This document shows, piece by piece, positions 27,231 to 41,142 of a DNA stretch of 64,000 nucleotides (position 1 is its first letter; every line of letters begins with the position of its first letter). Under the pieces are notes generated by a model. That model had not been told where the DNA came from and searched no databases. It worked only from the letters and a program-made list of their open reading frames with translations. Location: contig NC_090124.1 of NCBI RefSeq assembly GCF_023973825.1, positions 464,001 through 528,000 of the forward strand. Direction: 5' to 3'. A program made the position numbers and the translations under genes. Source of the DNA: Plasmodium brasilianum (lineage: Eukaryota > Apicomplexa > Aconoidasida > Haemosporida > Plasmodiidae).

Positions 27231-30200
27231 TTAATAATTATAGCTAGCGGCGTCACGCCAAAGAACAAGCAAATCTACAAAGGCGTCTCTCTCCTTTTGC
27301 GTTTTTGTTTTAATTGGTAATTCTAGTCCCTCTGGGAAATCTTCAGTGGGTGGTCCATAGATACATAATGTTACCTTTGCATTCACTTTTCTAGGTTCTC
27401 GTTTATTACTTGCTTTTAATAACGGATGTGCTAATCCTTTCGATATATTTTTTATACGAACCACAGATATTTTAAATATATGATCTGAATCATCACCGAT
27501 TATCCATTCCAAGGTACTCAAGTCTTGGCTAGCTTTCCATTTAAATGGTTTTCTTTGATCACTATTATGATATATTTTACACGAACCACCTTTTCTTAAA
27601 GAATCCTTAATATTCGAAGCTAAATCGTGTACACCATTAACATATGGATCTTTATCAAATTCAGATAAATTAAAGTCAAAAGTTAGTAGTGTATCTTTAA
27701 ATGCATCCAATGGGTCTTCTGCTGAATTCATTGCATCTAATGTACGCTCAACTTTTTGTACAATTTGTTTATCCTCCTTTTTATTACTCATTTTTGATAT
27801 AGACGACTTAAAACCTTTTACAATATCTCGTGAAATAGTCCTATCATACACTTCTGCTGAATACATTGCAATGTTATCTATACACAGAGCCAATAATTGC
27901 ATAATAACAGAATCTCCTCCAAAATTATTTAAATTCTCCCTCGTTAAATTATCAAAACCAGATGCGGTCATCGAAATAATACCTAATCTATGGTATGCAA
28001 AATATGCTAATAAACCGAGTGATACTTTTTGTAATCTCAACTGTTTCAAATGATTATTATCATTTGCACAAGTTAGTACAGATTGTAATATTATATCAAT
28101 CATTTCTTTATCCATACTAATGTTATACCAACCACCTAATCTTGCATTATGTAATTCTTCTTCCTCCTCACTATATTCATTTGTTACACCTTCTATATTT
28201 TGTGTATAATATAATATACAAAGTAATAAACGTAATGCTTCTAACATTACAATTGATTTTTTAACCGACTTACATATAAGATTAGCTATGGAAGGTACTC
28301 CACCACAATTACAAAATTCATAGGCTAATTCTTCAGATTGTATTAAACGTCTAACACATCTAAGAGAAGAAACAACTAATTCAGTCATTTCAAACTCTTC
28401 TGTTTCTGCTTCCATACAACTAATTAATATACCAAAAGCGTCTGCCTTTACTAATAAAGGTAAACTAGATTCAATTTTACATTGATTACTTAATAAATGA
28501 ATAGCTAAAGTTAGTAAATTAATATCATAATCATATAATTGTATCACATTTATAGTTGCTTCTATTCCATCATTATCAGCAAACATTTTGGCATTTTCAT
28601 GTAATCTACATAAAGAACATAGAATATCTAATAAAAAAAATATGACTTTTGTATTTTCTCTATTCTGTTTTAACACATTTAACACTGGAATTAATGTGAT
28701 TCCAAAATTTTTCATATTTCTTTCTTCATTTTCCATAACTAAATTTGATAACGTACGTAAACCTGTCTCCAATTCAGCGTCAGGAAAATATTCATTTAAT
28801 TTATTTAACCATGATTCATAGGAAACCTCAATTTGTGCATCTAGAAAATATTTAACATTTGTTGTATATAAAGACAGATTAGAAATAGCTTTAAACAAAC
28901 TCTCAATACATCTTACAGCATTTTTATTATCACTGCCATCATAACTTTTTAAACATTCTACTAATTCAGCAGGAGCACCATTCGTTCCATAAGTTTTTTT
29001 CATGTCTTCATTTCTAAATAAAATGTTACAAAGTAAAACAGAAGCTGCATTTGTTACATCAAAATTAGATCTATATTCTCTTAAAATTTGTACATTTAAA
29101 TCAGGTCCTTTTAAATTACAAAATATACTAGAATTAACCTTGTGATCTATACACATATTAGCTAACGCCAAACAACTGTTTGTTATAGTTGGTTCCATTT
29201 CTTCTTTATTTAATGATCTATATAATAAACTGACACATGCATCTACACCTTTTATTTCTCCAATTTGTGTCTTTATTTCTTTTACTACTGATAAACTTCC
29301 AACTAAAAACAAAACATCTGGATAAATAATTTTATCTGTATCAGTACTGTTTATAATATTGGTCAAACGAACTAACACATCTGCCTTTAATAATGTCTCC
29401 ACATGTGCGTCAGATACAACTTTTCTCATAGCTCGAAAGGTGTGACGTAATAACGAAATAGAATAATCCCCATGATCATATTGATTCCATATATCTATTA
29501 AATAATGAATAGCTTTTGTGTTGTCATACACATTTCTATTATAAGCTGTTCTATCAATTAACAAAACACGATTTATTAGAAAGTCTTCTTTATCATCCTT
29601 TTCTAACGTTTCTTCTGAACACAAATTACCTACAGATTTACTTATAATATTCGCATAATCCTTTATCTCTTTAACCACTTGTTCTAAACCCTTTGGATTT
29701 TTTGTAAAAGCGCATAACGCACGACATGAGTAATGTTTTACATTTTCATTACTTTGTTTTACCAATGAACTAAAAGCGGTAGTCTGAAATCCTTTCTTTA
29801 TAAGCTCCCCAATATTATCACTGTTCTCACAAAATAGTTCTATAGCCATATAACCATACGAATTGTCTATTCCATCTTCCGTTGTTGGTAATAGATTATC
29901 CTTATTATACACTCTTACTCTATCCAATACAAAATTCATATCTTCTTCTAAGGATGGTTCTTTTAAAACATTAATTTCCATTTCCTTTGTTTTATATTCT
30001 GTTAATAAATCATATATATATTTACATGTTTTCTCTTTCGGCTTGTCATCATTTACAGCATTACGTATATTATTAATTTTCATTTTCATATTATTAACAA
30101 ACTCATCACCTAGTTCTTTCCTCCTTTCTTCAAGACTATTTTCTAACTCTTCTAATAAGTTAGTCAGTTCATCATTATTAGCAAGCTGTCGACCTATTCC

Positions 30201-33200
30201 TTCATTAACTAATAATTTTTCCAAAGTTTGCAAAAATGCTTCGGTCGTTTGTGCATCGTTTATTATATTATCATGATTACTTTGAATAATAGAAGGCAAA
30301 GCAGAATTTAATATTTTTGATGCTGTTGATGCATCTAAAGATGCTATCTCACTCAGTGCTTCCAAGACAGCTACATGTACTTCTTCATTTGATTCATATT
30401 CCATTAACTTTGCTAAATTATTCAACGCATTCAATTTATCTGCTTGATTAATATGTGTAAATAGTCCTGTGGCAGCTGAATCTTTCAGCAAGTTTGCATA
30501 TGACTTTATGATATCTACTCTGTCTTGTGTTGGATAACTAGATAAATTTTCTTCTGATACTAAATTATTAATTTTTCTAAGAGTTTCGGAAGCTACTCTC
30601 TCATCTAGGATATTGGATAAAACCATTGTATCTATTAAATTTATAAATTCAACAGTTCTATCATTAGGTGAACCCAAATTTAACAACAATTCACATGATT
30701 CTATTACATGACCAGCATCCATATCATTTACATATCCAGATGTGCTTGACGTTTCTGCAATAGCACCTAATAATTTAATTCCAGACAAATAGACGCAATC
30801 GTTTGCTCTATTCAAATTCATAACTGCTACTGTCTGTTCTACTAAATTGCCCATTGAACCATTCCATTTCATATAGAGCAGTTTAGCTCCTTCTTCATCT
30901 TTCGCCACCTGTTCCAGTAATTCAAAAATTCCTTGAACAACGTTTGGCTTATTTTTATACTGTTCCAATACATCATATGAATTGTCTACTATCGGTGATA
31001 GTTTATCCATTACCAATTGTTTTGTATATGGATTCAAGACACATCCAGCTAAAACACTATAAACAGATGATACAAACTTACAGTTTGACAATCCAACTTT
31101 ATTTGCAATCATATCTGTATATTGATTTAATATGCCCGCAGAAGCTACAGCCCATGCTCCCAATTGATCTTCATGATCATATTTCACACGATCTACTAAT
31201 CTTTTTGTAACTAAAGCTACATTTGCTTGTAAAGAAACGTTATCTAATTCAGAAGATAAATAGCCATTTAATTGCTGCAGTGTGGCTTCTGTATATTGTA
31301 AAGCATCCTGAGGATTTTCTAACGGGGCTCTTAAAAACATCTCTAGTTTACTAGTCAAGTTATCTATTTTTTGGACAGCATCAGTATCACTACTTTTAAC
31401 ATTTAATATTAATTTCATCAATTTCTTTACTTGTTCATCAGCACCCATATATGAGAACAATACTCCTCCTAATCTTGATATCTCCTCATTTTCGTTGAAA
31501 ATCATAGTCACATCAGAAATGATATCAACAGCACCCAATTCTCTTAGTTTCATTTTATCATTACCATTACATAATTTAACTAAAACAGTCATTATTTCTA
31601 GAGCTGTTGATTCATCATTCTTATTCTTACCTAACGTTTCTAGCAATATTTTCATAGCAGAATATTTATCTATTTTCATCTGCTCTTCTATATTAATGTG
31701 ATCAGCAAAAAATGCTAAACATTTTGAACTGTCCTGAACAATAGGCAAATATACTTGATATTCTCCCATAATTTTAAACAGATTGTCAATAACACGAGTT
31801 TTCTTAGATATATTTGTTATTATATTTTCATTTTCAGTTTTTAGCAATTCATGTAAAGCTTTTATTGCACTTCCTCTAGAATTCTTATTTTTTTCTGAAT
31901 TACCTATTAAACTCACAATTAGCGATATAAGTGTATCGTACTCTGGATGACTAATTAATTGATTTACACGTTTTTCACTTGTGCACATATGCGCCAAGCA
32001 TCCAAAGGTACTCTTTATAACCATGTCCGATTCTGAAAAGTAATTTATTCCTTCACACAATTTATTAACTAAACCTAAGTTAAACGCTAAATCTGCATTT
32101 GTAATATCATGTTTGAGTAATAAACTTAGAGATTCTAATATATTAGAAACTGCTTCTTCCGTGTGATCATCTCCAGGGAACACTAAAAGATTTTCCGCCT
32201 CTATTAATACAGATACCATATCACTTTTAGTTAGATGCACTAATCCAATTCTTGTTTGAGAAATATTTATACATGCATGGGCAACCTCTGATATAATAGC
32301 ATCATATAAACTTCTTCCTAAAATGCTATAATCTTTGTTACTTGTTTCTTTGTAGCAGTTAGGATTCTTTTTTAACCACGCTACAATATTACGAAGAGAT
32401 TCTCCTATGTTACAACGAGAAGATATTTTACTTGCTTCTGCTGTTAATAATAATTCATTTAAAGAAACTAAATATTCATGCAATTGTACAAGATCTTTTT
32501 CTTTCATAGATTCATCACATAATTTTAAAAGATCCTCAATTTCTTTCGTCAAAGAATCTAATGGCATCAGAACTGCTAACAGAGGAGCACATGTTGTTTT
32601 AAGTTTAGGATTTTTTACATGGGTCCTTAAGGCATTTTGAAGTGGAACTAATGTATTTGCTTTTTTTATAGCATCCAGTGAATCAGGATAAATCTTAAGT
32701 ACGTTTCCTAAGACACTAAAACCAATTATCTGAACATCCACATACATAGGAACTTTATGAATATATGTCACAATTTGTTTTACATATCCTTTATTAACCA
32801 AACTTTCTGAACCTACTACATTGCTACTTAAAATTATATTGTTAATCGCTGCAAGCAAATTCGTTTGAGTTAAACGAGATTCTGAATATTTTTTCATTAA
32901 TTTAAATATACTGTCTAAACTTGCCTCTACAATTTCTTTATTGCTTACTTTGTATACTTCTGTTAAATAATTTATACATTCTGCAGATGTTATCAGTATA
33001 TTATCATCTGGTTCCTCCCCTTCTGCTAATCTTTTTACTTGAGAAATACACATTATATCAACTATGGACGCTATCACCTCATGTAATGTAGTTGCTGCAT
33101 TTAGTTTTAATATTTTTATAGTTTTTAACGCAGCTTTAATTAACTTAGTCTGTTCATTAAATCTTGGTGACTCGATCCATACTTTAATACCATTGAAAAT

Positions 33201-35366
33201 ACAAGAATCAGCTCCTTTGGATTCTAGTATACTTTTTAACGATTGAATTCTTGATAATCCAGATATAGCTGCTAATGTTTTGTATGCACCTTCTGGGTTT
33301 GATTCTGCTAAATTTATAATCGATTCTAAATTAGATATATGTCTTTGACAGTCACTTTCAGTAGCTAATTTCTCCATAATTTTTGTTCCTTCTTGGATAA
33401 TAACTTCCTTAGTTTCGTTTTCTAACATGACAGTTAATACAGTATCAACCACTTGTTGATTACTCAAGAATTTTAAGGAATCCGACGCAGTTAACATTTT
33501 ATTTATTAATTTCAGTCCAATTTCTGATATTGCGCTATCCTTACTTACTGCTGATAAAGCATTCGTAATACCAGTAACCCCTCCATATTGACTTATTGGT
33601 TCAATTGTTGTTATGTATTCCGATAATCTAAAATATGTCGTAAAACAATTTAGAAGATAATCTAATTCTGTTAAATGATATTGAATACACGTTGACAAAA
33701 TTTCAATTGCTTGATTGTTTACCATTTGTTCATGAAATTCATTTATCATTGATGCAGAAGCTATACATGCCATACTAGCTTTTGCTAATTCAATTGATTC
33801 CAAAGATGCATATAAAATAGGAAATAAGGAAGCAAATAATGAATAACTGTTTATTTCATTAACATAATTAGATCGAGATACAAATGGAGTTAATGCATTA
33901 CATATAGCACTTTCGCAATCGATATCATTAGGAAAATATGACAATGCCGTACAAAGTGTGGCAATGCCTCCATATTCATATACTATCAAAGCATGAGGAG
34001 GATTATTTGATATTCTTCCTAACATTCTGGATGCTCCAGCTACTAATCTAGAAATTTTTTCAGGGTTACTTTCATATTGTTGTAAACCACTATTGATTAA
34101 TTCGATAAGTACAGGTATTCCTCCAGATTCAACAACCTTATCTGTTATAGATGAAATGTATGAAAGGGAACTCAGTAGTTCCAATGCAGAATCCTGCTCC
34201 TTTGATCCTTGCTCTGCTTTTTTTAGTACATTTAAACAGTCAGTTAATTGTTCTGGTCCTACAGCACATTTCATAGCATCACTTCCTTTTGAAACAATTC
34301 TAGGGTAAGACTTAAATTTATCTAAAATTATAACTGATTTTTCAATTATAGTTGGAACTACAAATCCATTTGAAGATAAATTCTTAATTGTATCAAAAAC
34401 TCCTTCAACTATTTCTGCAGTATCGTCATTTATTGTTTGAAATGATAAACAATAATCTATTAATTTATGATGTGCTCCTCCTTTGTTCAAGTACTCTGAA
34501 CTAGCAGGAGATTTAGATACAACTGACAAAGCAGATACTATCCCAACCCTCAACTTAATGTTATATGTGTTTGATGTAAACACATTTAATAAAGCAGTAC
34601 TAAGTTCTCCCCCCTCTATTTGTACATTTGAATCGTTCATATTTTGAATAAACGTCATACAATTTTTTAATGTGTCTTGATCCGAGGGAACTGTTTTAAT
34701 AATATCTACTATAGCTTCTACACCACCACTTGTAATTAATTTTTGTAATGATTCTAAATCCTTCTCAGAACAGCAATAATCAGACATAGCAAGCAATACT
34801 CTACTTGCGCAAAAAAGAATGTCATCATCATCCTTATAATTGGTTACTGCATTCTTTATTGGCTCTACGGCACCTCTATCCAGCGCATCAGATGCATTTT
34901 CTTTGTACGATTTTGATGTGGGATTGCAAAAATCAGATAGTGATCTCAATCCAAACATTAACATACGCTTAAAATTTTGATGTTGCACTATAGATGACAC
35001 AGCGGTAATAACACCAGGGTCACCTCCCCTTCTCACTACAAATAAATGTGAATAATTATGCAAATTATAGCATCCTTACTAATAAGAAATATTCACATGG
35101 TTCATTTGCACCATATTTCATTATATATTTATATATATATAAACATATATATGACCACATCCTTATTATGTAAATGTAGTTTCAATGCAATACATACATA
35201 ATCGGGCACATGAAATGTGTGAAAAACAAAAATTTTAAATCTGTCTTTCCAAATTGTAAATTTAAAAAAGAAAGTATTTCCTTCGTAACAAACAGATAAT
35301 AGAAATATTTTTTTTTTAAAATGCAAATATTCGTCTTTCTTTTTCTTTACCTAGTGTCCTTGGCAT
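27231..35366 (-). CDS. GAC: Glideosome-associated connector (armadillo repeats plus PH domain)
   Basis: Two exons: 35366-35351 (16 nt, MPRTL plus one base, donor GTAAAG) and 35035-27231. The acceptor TTTGTAG restores the frame as MPRTLVRRGGDPGVI, giving 2606 residues, similar to the size known for Toxoplasma GAC. Nearly all of it is tandem armadillo/HEAT-type helical repeats (for example GGIPVLIELI, GGVTGITNAL, GGVPSIANLIC). The last 110 or so residues form a PH domain, from SCKIYHNSDQRKPFKW through WIIGDDSDHIFKI to the final helix RDAFVDLLVLWRDA. In Toxoplasma and Plasmodium zoites GAC links F-actin to the tails of surface adhesins and binds phosphatidic acid through the PH domain. It acts at the apical pellicle and is needed for gliding and invasion. 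Its composition is balanced, with no Asn runs, which is unusual for a Plasmodium protein this long. Confidence 0.94.
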
Positions 35367-36859
35367 TTTCTCTGATATAACGTATTAATAAAAAATGTAT
35401 ATATTTATGATGATTGTAGCTGTGCTATAAAGGACTTGGGCGTGTTCTTAGTTGTCAACGAAAAAAAAAATATTAATATTTAGTCCAATTATTATTTTTT
35501 TTTTTTTTTCTTTTAAATTTCAATATTTAAACAAACAGTTTTAATTAATAAGAATTGTTCTTAAAACAAATATAAGATACTTGTTAAAATAAAAATTCTT
35601 TTTGCACATGCAAGTTGCCAATTTCGTAATGCATTAAAATAACTAAAAAGACAAAATAAAAAACAAAGTTAAAAAAAGATATATTTTAATATAAATTTAC
35701 AAGTACCATCTCTTTGTTAGCAACTTAAATATTTATATATTTTACTTAAAATATTTATGCAAAAAAAAAAAAAAAGTACGTAATAACATATTACTTTAAA
35801 AATAATATGAATTTCTTGGGAACTAAAAGAGTACCAAAAAAAAAAAAAAAATATATATATATACATACATAATATTTATATGTATATGCATATATGTGTG
35901 TACACATATATGTATAAAAGCAAAAAAATAAAAAATGTGAAAAAAATGTATAAAATAAGATAAAAAAAAAAATATATTAAAAAAATAAAATTAAAACAAA
36001 AGAATGTATGCATATATTGTAAAAAAAAAAAAAGAAGAAAATTATATAATTGTAAAAGTGTTCAGTATAATTTTTAGTGTGCATTTGCATTCCCAACTTA
36101 CAACCATAGTCTGTTCCTTTTTCTTTTATTTAATATTGTCTTAACTATATAAGAAAACTAGCTATAATTTGTAAATATACACGAATTTACACATTTTAAC
36201 ATGAACAATACATGCAAATTTGAAAAAAAAAAAAATTTAAAGCTATTTTAACACTTTATAACACAAAATGCAAATGGATTTTTACACAAGACAAAAAAAA
36301 AAAAAAAAAAAAATTTAATTAAAAATAAAATTATTTTTTTTTTAAAAGAACAGATTAATTCATAGTTACATTTATTCCAAAAGTGAAATAATCAATTCTG
36401 TGCATAAGAAGTGAAATTCCCATGAAGTTAATTCACAACTATTTTCACAAAAAAGTTGTGAATGAGTTCTATTATTTAAACATAACTTTCCATTCATTTA
36501 ATATGTCACCTTTTTTTTTTTAGTAAAATATGGTGTTAATATTTTTTTAACTTTATTTTATATTTATATATGTGTAAAATAATATTGTGTTGCAACAAAA
36601 ATGTACAGACAAAAAAAAAAATATATATATATATATTTACTATACGTGTACATGCGTTATCTCATACGTTTATAAATGTTTAACTTTTAATATAAATTTT
36701 ATTCATATATACGTGTACAATAAAAACTACAATGTAAACTTTCAACTAATATAGTGTTTTGAACTAATGTCAATTATATTACAAGGAGTAAAAAAAAAGA
36801 AAAAAAAGAAAACAATAAAAAAGGAGAAAAAAAGAATAAGATGAAACTATATCCTTTAA
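35367..36859. other. Intergenic: connector upstream region, COX2A 3' side
   Basis: About 1.5 kb between two minus-strand genes, with A/T tracts (for example 35761-35775, 36292-36313) and TA microsatellites. No coding exon or RNA gene was recognised. Confidence 0.6.
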
Positions 36860-38183
36860 TTACTCATCATCATCTTCTGGTGGTGATTCTACTTCATAAA
36901 TCCAATACCTTGAAAAGGGTGTGAAATGTTAAAAAAAATATACATATATGTGTATAATTTGCATATGTAAAATGCATGTGTTGCACTTATCTTTTATTTT
37001 TAATTAACTCATTACAAAAAAAAAAAATAATAAATATACACAGATTTAAATAAACAAATTAAATAAACGTAAATACTCGTACATGCACGTAAATATAAAT
37101 AGATATACCTAAATGTGAATACATGCATGTAAACACAAACAAATATAAGTAGATATATTTGTAAAAATAAACCAATGCATTGTTTTAGAACTAATGCCTA
37201 TTTCGTATGAAAGATGAAAAACTCTTTAGAAATATAAATCAGTTGTGCCATAACAACACAATAAAATATTCACACATATATGTAACAAAAAGGTTGATGA
37301 GGGAAAAACCTCTGATTTAAAATTACACATTTTATTTTTATGATAGAACAAACTGTGTTTTCTTCTTACAAACAAAAATATGTACACGAAGTAAAATTAA
37401 TAAAAACATAAAAAAATATATAAATATGTATATGTGCATTATATAAATATTCGCTCAACACAAAATACTGCGTAGAATTGGGAAGAAATGAATAAACCCT
37501 TTTCATAGTGTTTATATTATACATATATTTTTTTTTTATTAGTACCACTGTCTCCCTATAACCTTTACTGTCATGGTTGTGTGAACTATTTCATCTAGCA
37601 TATATAACATCGTGAAACATGGAATGGCTATGCTAAAAATAATAAGTGTTGGAATCCAAAAAAATAGAAATTCTACTTTTAAAACCATATTATAATTTCC
37701 CCAAACATTCAATCTTGTTCTAGACCAAAAAGGAATATTTTGTTGACTAACATTGAATAAGTATTCCATTGGTTTAGTTTCTTCTCCTTTAATCATTTTC
37801 TGTCCATTGACAATTACAATATTTTGTTTTGGTGTACTTAACCAATAATCATCCCAATGATAATTATCGAAATCGTATTCATGTTTTCTTGTTCCATCTT
37901 CATTTAAATGATCACGTGGATTACCATGATGATGATCTATATGATAATATAATCCCTTTGTGTGTCCTTCATGTTCGTGGACAATTTTTTCAGATAGCCC
38001 TTTGTCCTTAATCTCGTTTAATTTATTATTGGCAGGAGCATTCTTTTTTATTGTCGAAAATTCTTTGCATTTTAATGTACTTTCTCCAATAAATTTTTGC
38101 TTTATATAATTATTTTTATGATTACTAATTAAATGATTTATATTTCTTAAACGAACATATAGCCTGGAATTCATTTTAAACAT
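36860..38183 (-). CDS. COX2A: Cytochrome c oxidase subunit 2A, nuclear N-terminal half of a split cox2
   Basis: Exons 38183-37546 and 36908-36860 with a 637-nt intron; the donor GTACTAAT and acceptor TTTTCAAG join ...VIGRQW to YWIYEVESPPEDDDE, giving 228 residues. The start is at 38183 (MFKMNSRLYVRLRN); a second Met at 38174 is equally possible, and the upstream extension to 38285 looks unlike a presequence. The N-terminal 60 or so residues are basic and mitochondrial-presequence-like. A His/Asp-rich matrix or lumen region follows (HIDHHHGNPRDH), then NVWGNYNMVLKVEF and one membrane span at about 171-196. The hallmark VKVIGRQWYW of COX2 precedes the split. The CuA-ligand half is absent here, as expected, because it is encoded by a separate COX2B gene in apicomplexans and chlorophycean algae. 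It acts in complex IV. Confidence 0.93.
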
Positions 38184-39737
38184 TTTAGTATTAATGAAAG
38201 AACAAACATTAAATATACGGATCGGGGAATAGTAAAAAAAAAAAATTAAAAAGGTGTGTTTATAAACAAAAAAATAATATAACAATAATTTTCTATTCCT
38301 TTAAAGCAAAATACAAATTCTTTTCAGAATAATACTTTTAATTTAACGTTAAAGTACTTTTATATGTTAAAAATGTCAATTTTTGACATTAAAAATATGC
38401 ATGTATGTACATGTTTATTTATGTATTGCTTATGTATCATGTATATATATACATATTCATATTTTATTTTTTTCCTCATTTATTCAGCATATCTTCTTAA
38501 TACGCTTTGAATAATTTTTCACAAAATGAATATTTGTATTTAAAAATAAAAACATTCAAACATGTTTAAAATATACAGCTTGTTTTTTCTTGCACTTTTT
38601 TTCAAAAAAATTAAACGCTTACTTAAAATTTCCCCTCAAATAAGTGAAATTAAAATAAAAAATTCTTTTAATTTTGTATTATTTCTAAAGCCATTATATA
38701 TATATTTTTTCTTTATAATAAATATAATAGGAGTTATATAGAGAATAATATAATTATGAATACTTTTTTCTGTTATTTCATTATATATTGCAAAATTGTT
38801 TTTAACATACTGTAAAAATTTTTAATATTAATATTAAGCAGTAGTTTTTTTATTACGTAAAACATTTTAAAAACAAAAAGGTCCATATATATATATACAT
38901 ACGAACTAATAATAATTAAGTTTTATATACCTTCACAACCATGTTCATAGTTTCTTAAGAATATTATAATATTTATTACACATTTTAGATAGAATCATTT
39001 TTCTTGAAATTATTGTTCGTCCTGAGGAATTGATCTTTATTTTTACAATGAACTTAAATACTGTAAAAAAAAAATAATAAATCATATGGATAGAACAGAA
39101 TTCTATATGATTTAAGAATTATATGATAATATTTTTCGGCACACACTTTTCAATATAAAGTTTAATTGTGTTAATTTAAAAAAAAACAAAAACGTTTACT
39201 ATGTAGTATTAAAGAAAAAGGGACTAATATGCGTGTTAACCATTAAACTTTCTAATAGTGCATATCGACGAATAACGGTATTTCAAAAAAATATATTTAT
39301 TTTATAAGCTGATTGTACAAACTATTATTTAACGTTAAAAGTATAATTATAATTAGCAGAAAAAAAAAAAAAAAAGAACAAAAACTGTAATTAAAGTTAA
39401 AAGAAAATAAAAAGGATACTTGGTGAGAAAGAAAAATTAGTGCAGAACAAATCCGAAAGATATATATAAAATAAAATAACACAAAAAAAATAAATTCTGG
39501 TAAAACATCCCTTGTAAATAAAATAATATAATAAATGTGTGGACCATATATAAAAACATGTGTGAAAAAAGAGAATACTGCAATGGTTTGTTATTGGTGC
39601 AAGTTAATAAAATAGCCTTATTGTAATATTTTTTTTTTTTTTTTAGTTTTATTTTGCTTTATTTTGCAAATTTCCCATTTTTACCTGAATAATCAAATTT
39701 GTTATTAACTTTTTTTTTTTTTTTTGAATGTGGGTAG
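38184..39737. promoter_or_regulatory. Divergent intergenic region between COX2A (-) and IscX-like (+)
   Basis: About 1.55 kb flanked by divergent genes whose products are both expected in the mitochondrion. T tracts lie close to the IscX-like start (39630-39645, 39711-39725). The open frames present are low-complexity. No further exon seen. Confidence 0.55.
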
Positions 39738-40151
39738 ATGATAAAAATGACAACAGGTAAAGTTAAAAAAATTTCGTATATTGCATTAAATAAATATTAT
39801 AGTATGATAAGGCTTAAATGTTCCAAATATAGGAGTATTACATACTGTAATAATAATCCTTGTGAATTTTCATTTAATAAATTATCCTTTAATTGCAAAA
39901 GGTACTTAAACGATAATACTAAAAATGATTTAACTTTAGAATGGGAAAATTCAGATGATATAGTAGATTTACTTTATGAAGAATATAAAAATGTTGATCC
40001 ACTAACATTAAGATTTGAAGAATTAGAAAAAATGATAATAGAAACGGTTGTAAATAAAAACAAAAAAAAGTTGAGTGGAAGCTGTAACGAAAGCGTTTTA
40101 GAAAATATACAAATGAACTGGTTAGAAAGGTATAATGAAGAAATTAGTTAA
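39738..40151 (+). CDS. IscX-like iron-sulfur assembly protein with N-terminal extension
   Basis: 137 residues (or 134 from the second Met at 39747). Residues 65-135 align with bacterial IscX (YfhJ): LEWENSDDIVDLLYEEY for LKWTDSREIGEALYDAY, VDPLTLRFEEL for LDPKTVRFTDM, and CNESVLENIQMNWLE for SNEKILEAILLVWLD. The N-terminal 60 or so residues are basic, with Lys/Arg/Tyr/Asn and few acidic residues, as expected of a mitochondrial presequence. E. coli IscX binds the cysteine desulfurase IscS and Fe2+, and modulates sulfur transfer. The stretch matching its acidic segment (DLEDFDDD) is here VVNKNKKKL, basic instead of acidic. Single exon; a T tract and a GTAG precede the start, so a non-coding leader exon is possible. 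The divergent neighbour is COX2A. IscX is rare in eukaryotes. Confidence 0.85.
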   Translation: MIKMTTGKVKKISYIALNKYYSMIRLKCSKYRSITYCNNNPCEFSFNKLSFNCKRYLNDNTKNDLTLEWENSDDIVDLLYEEYKNVDPLTLRFEELEKMIIETVVNKNKKKLSGSCNESVLENIQMNWLERYNEEIS

Positions 40152-41142
40152 CCCAAGTTTATCCACATATATATATATATGTATTTATTTATTATTATTT
40201 TTTTGTAATTCCTCGGTTTGTAATATTTAACGTTTGCATCATTCATTTGTTTGTACATTATATATGTGATTAGGCGATCTATTTAATCAAATATGCATAT
40301 GCTGAAAAGGAACCTTTCTGGACACATTTATACGTATACATATTCGCTTATTCATGTATATGTCGTGTATATATATATATTTGCACTTACATGTACATGT
40401 GTACATATATATATATATATATATTAATAAACTATTGAACATATATTTATTGATATTCTTTTAAGAATAAAAAAAAAAAAAAAAAAATTTCGTTAATAAT
40501 TCACAGTTTTAATCGCATTAGTTCGTGCGTTTATATTCATTGTTTTCTTCTTAAAATTAGCACATGAATTTGTTTTGGTGCACCAATAACTCATGCAATA
40601 TTTTTGCATAAAAAGTAATGGAAATAACATATACATATATATTTATGTATATGTACATGTTAACAAAAGGAATTGCTTTGTTAAATAATTTTTTGTATTT
40701 TTTTCGCAAATTATAGAAACGTCATTATTTAATTTTTCAAAGGAAATATATATTCAAAGAATTATAAATTACTTTTTTTTTTTTTTTTTAATCTTTTTCC
40801 AAATATTAATAGACAACATTCTTATACATGATGATAAAAGCATAAATTATAAGTAAAAACGATTTTGCATTTTTGTGAAAAAATAAACTCTGCAGATACA
40901 ATATTTATATTTTTAAAAACATAAATTTTATTGAAATATTAACGAGAGCACTAAAGCGTTATATGTTGAGTAGACATAAAAAGAGTAAGCAAAAAGTAAT
41001 GTTTTTTTTTTGTTTTTTTTTGAAGTCTTGTTCTTTAAAAAAAATTTTCCTTGTCTAATTTTTTTAAATACATATATTATATAAGAAGTATGAATATACC
41101 TTTTCCCACTTTTTGTTTATGATCTGTCATATTTCATAATAC
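40152..41142. other. Intergenic between IscX-like and the PH/papain-like gene
   Basis: About 1 kb of AT-rich DNA between two plus-strand genes, with TA runs near 40370-40425 and A/T tracts. No coding exon or RNA gene seen. Confidence 0.6.

Noticed and set aside
27006..27320. Two overlapping plus-strand frames rich in Cys, Met, Val and Leu
   Set aside because: Produced by a degenerate tgtgttatgt repeat and antisense to the end of the connector gene.
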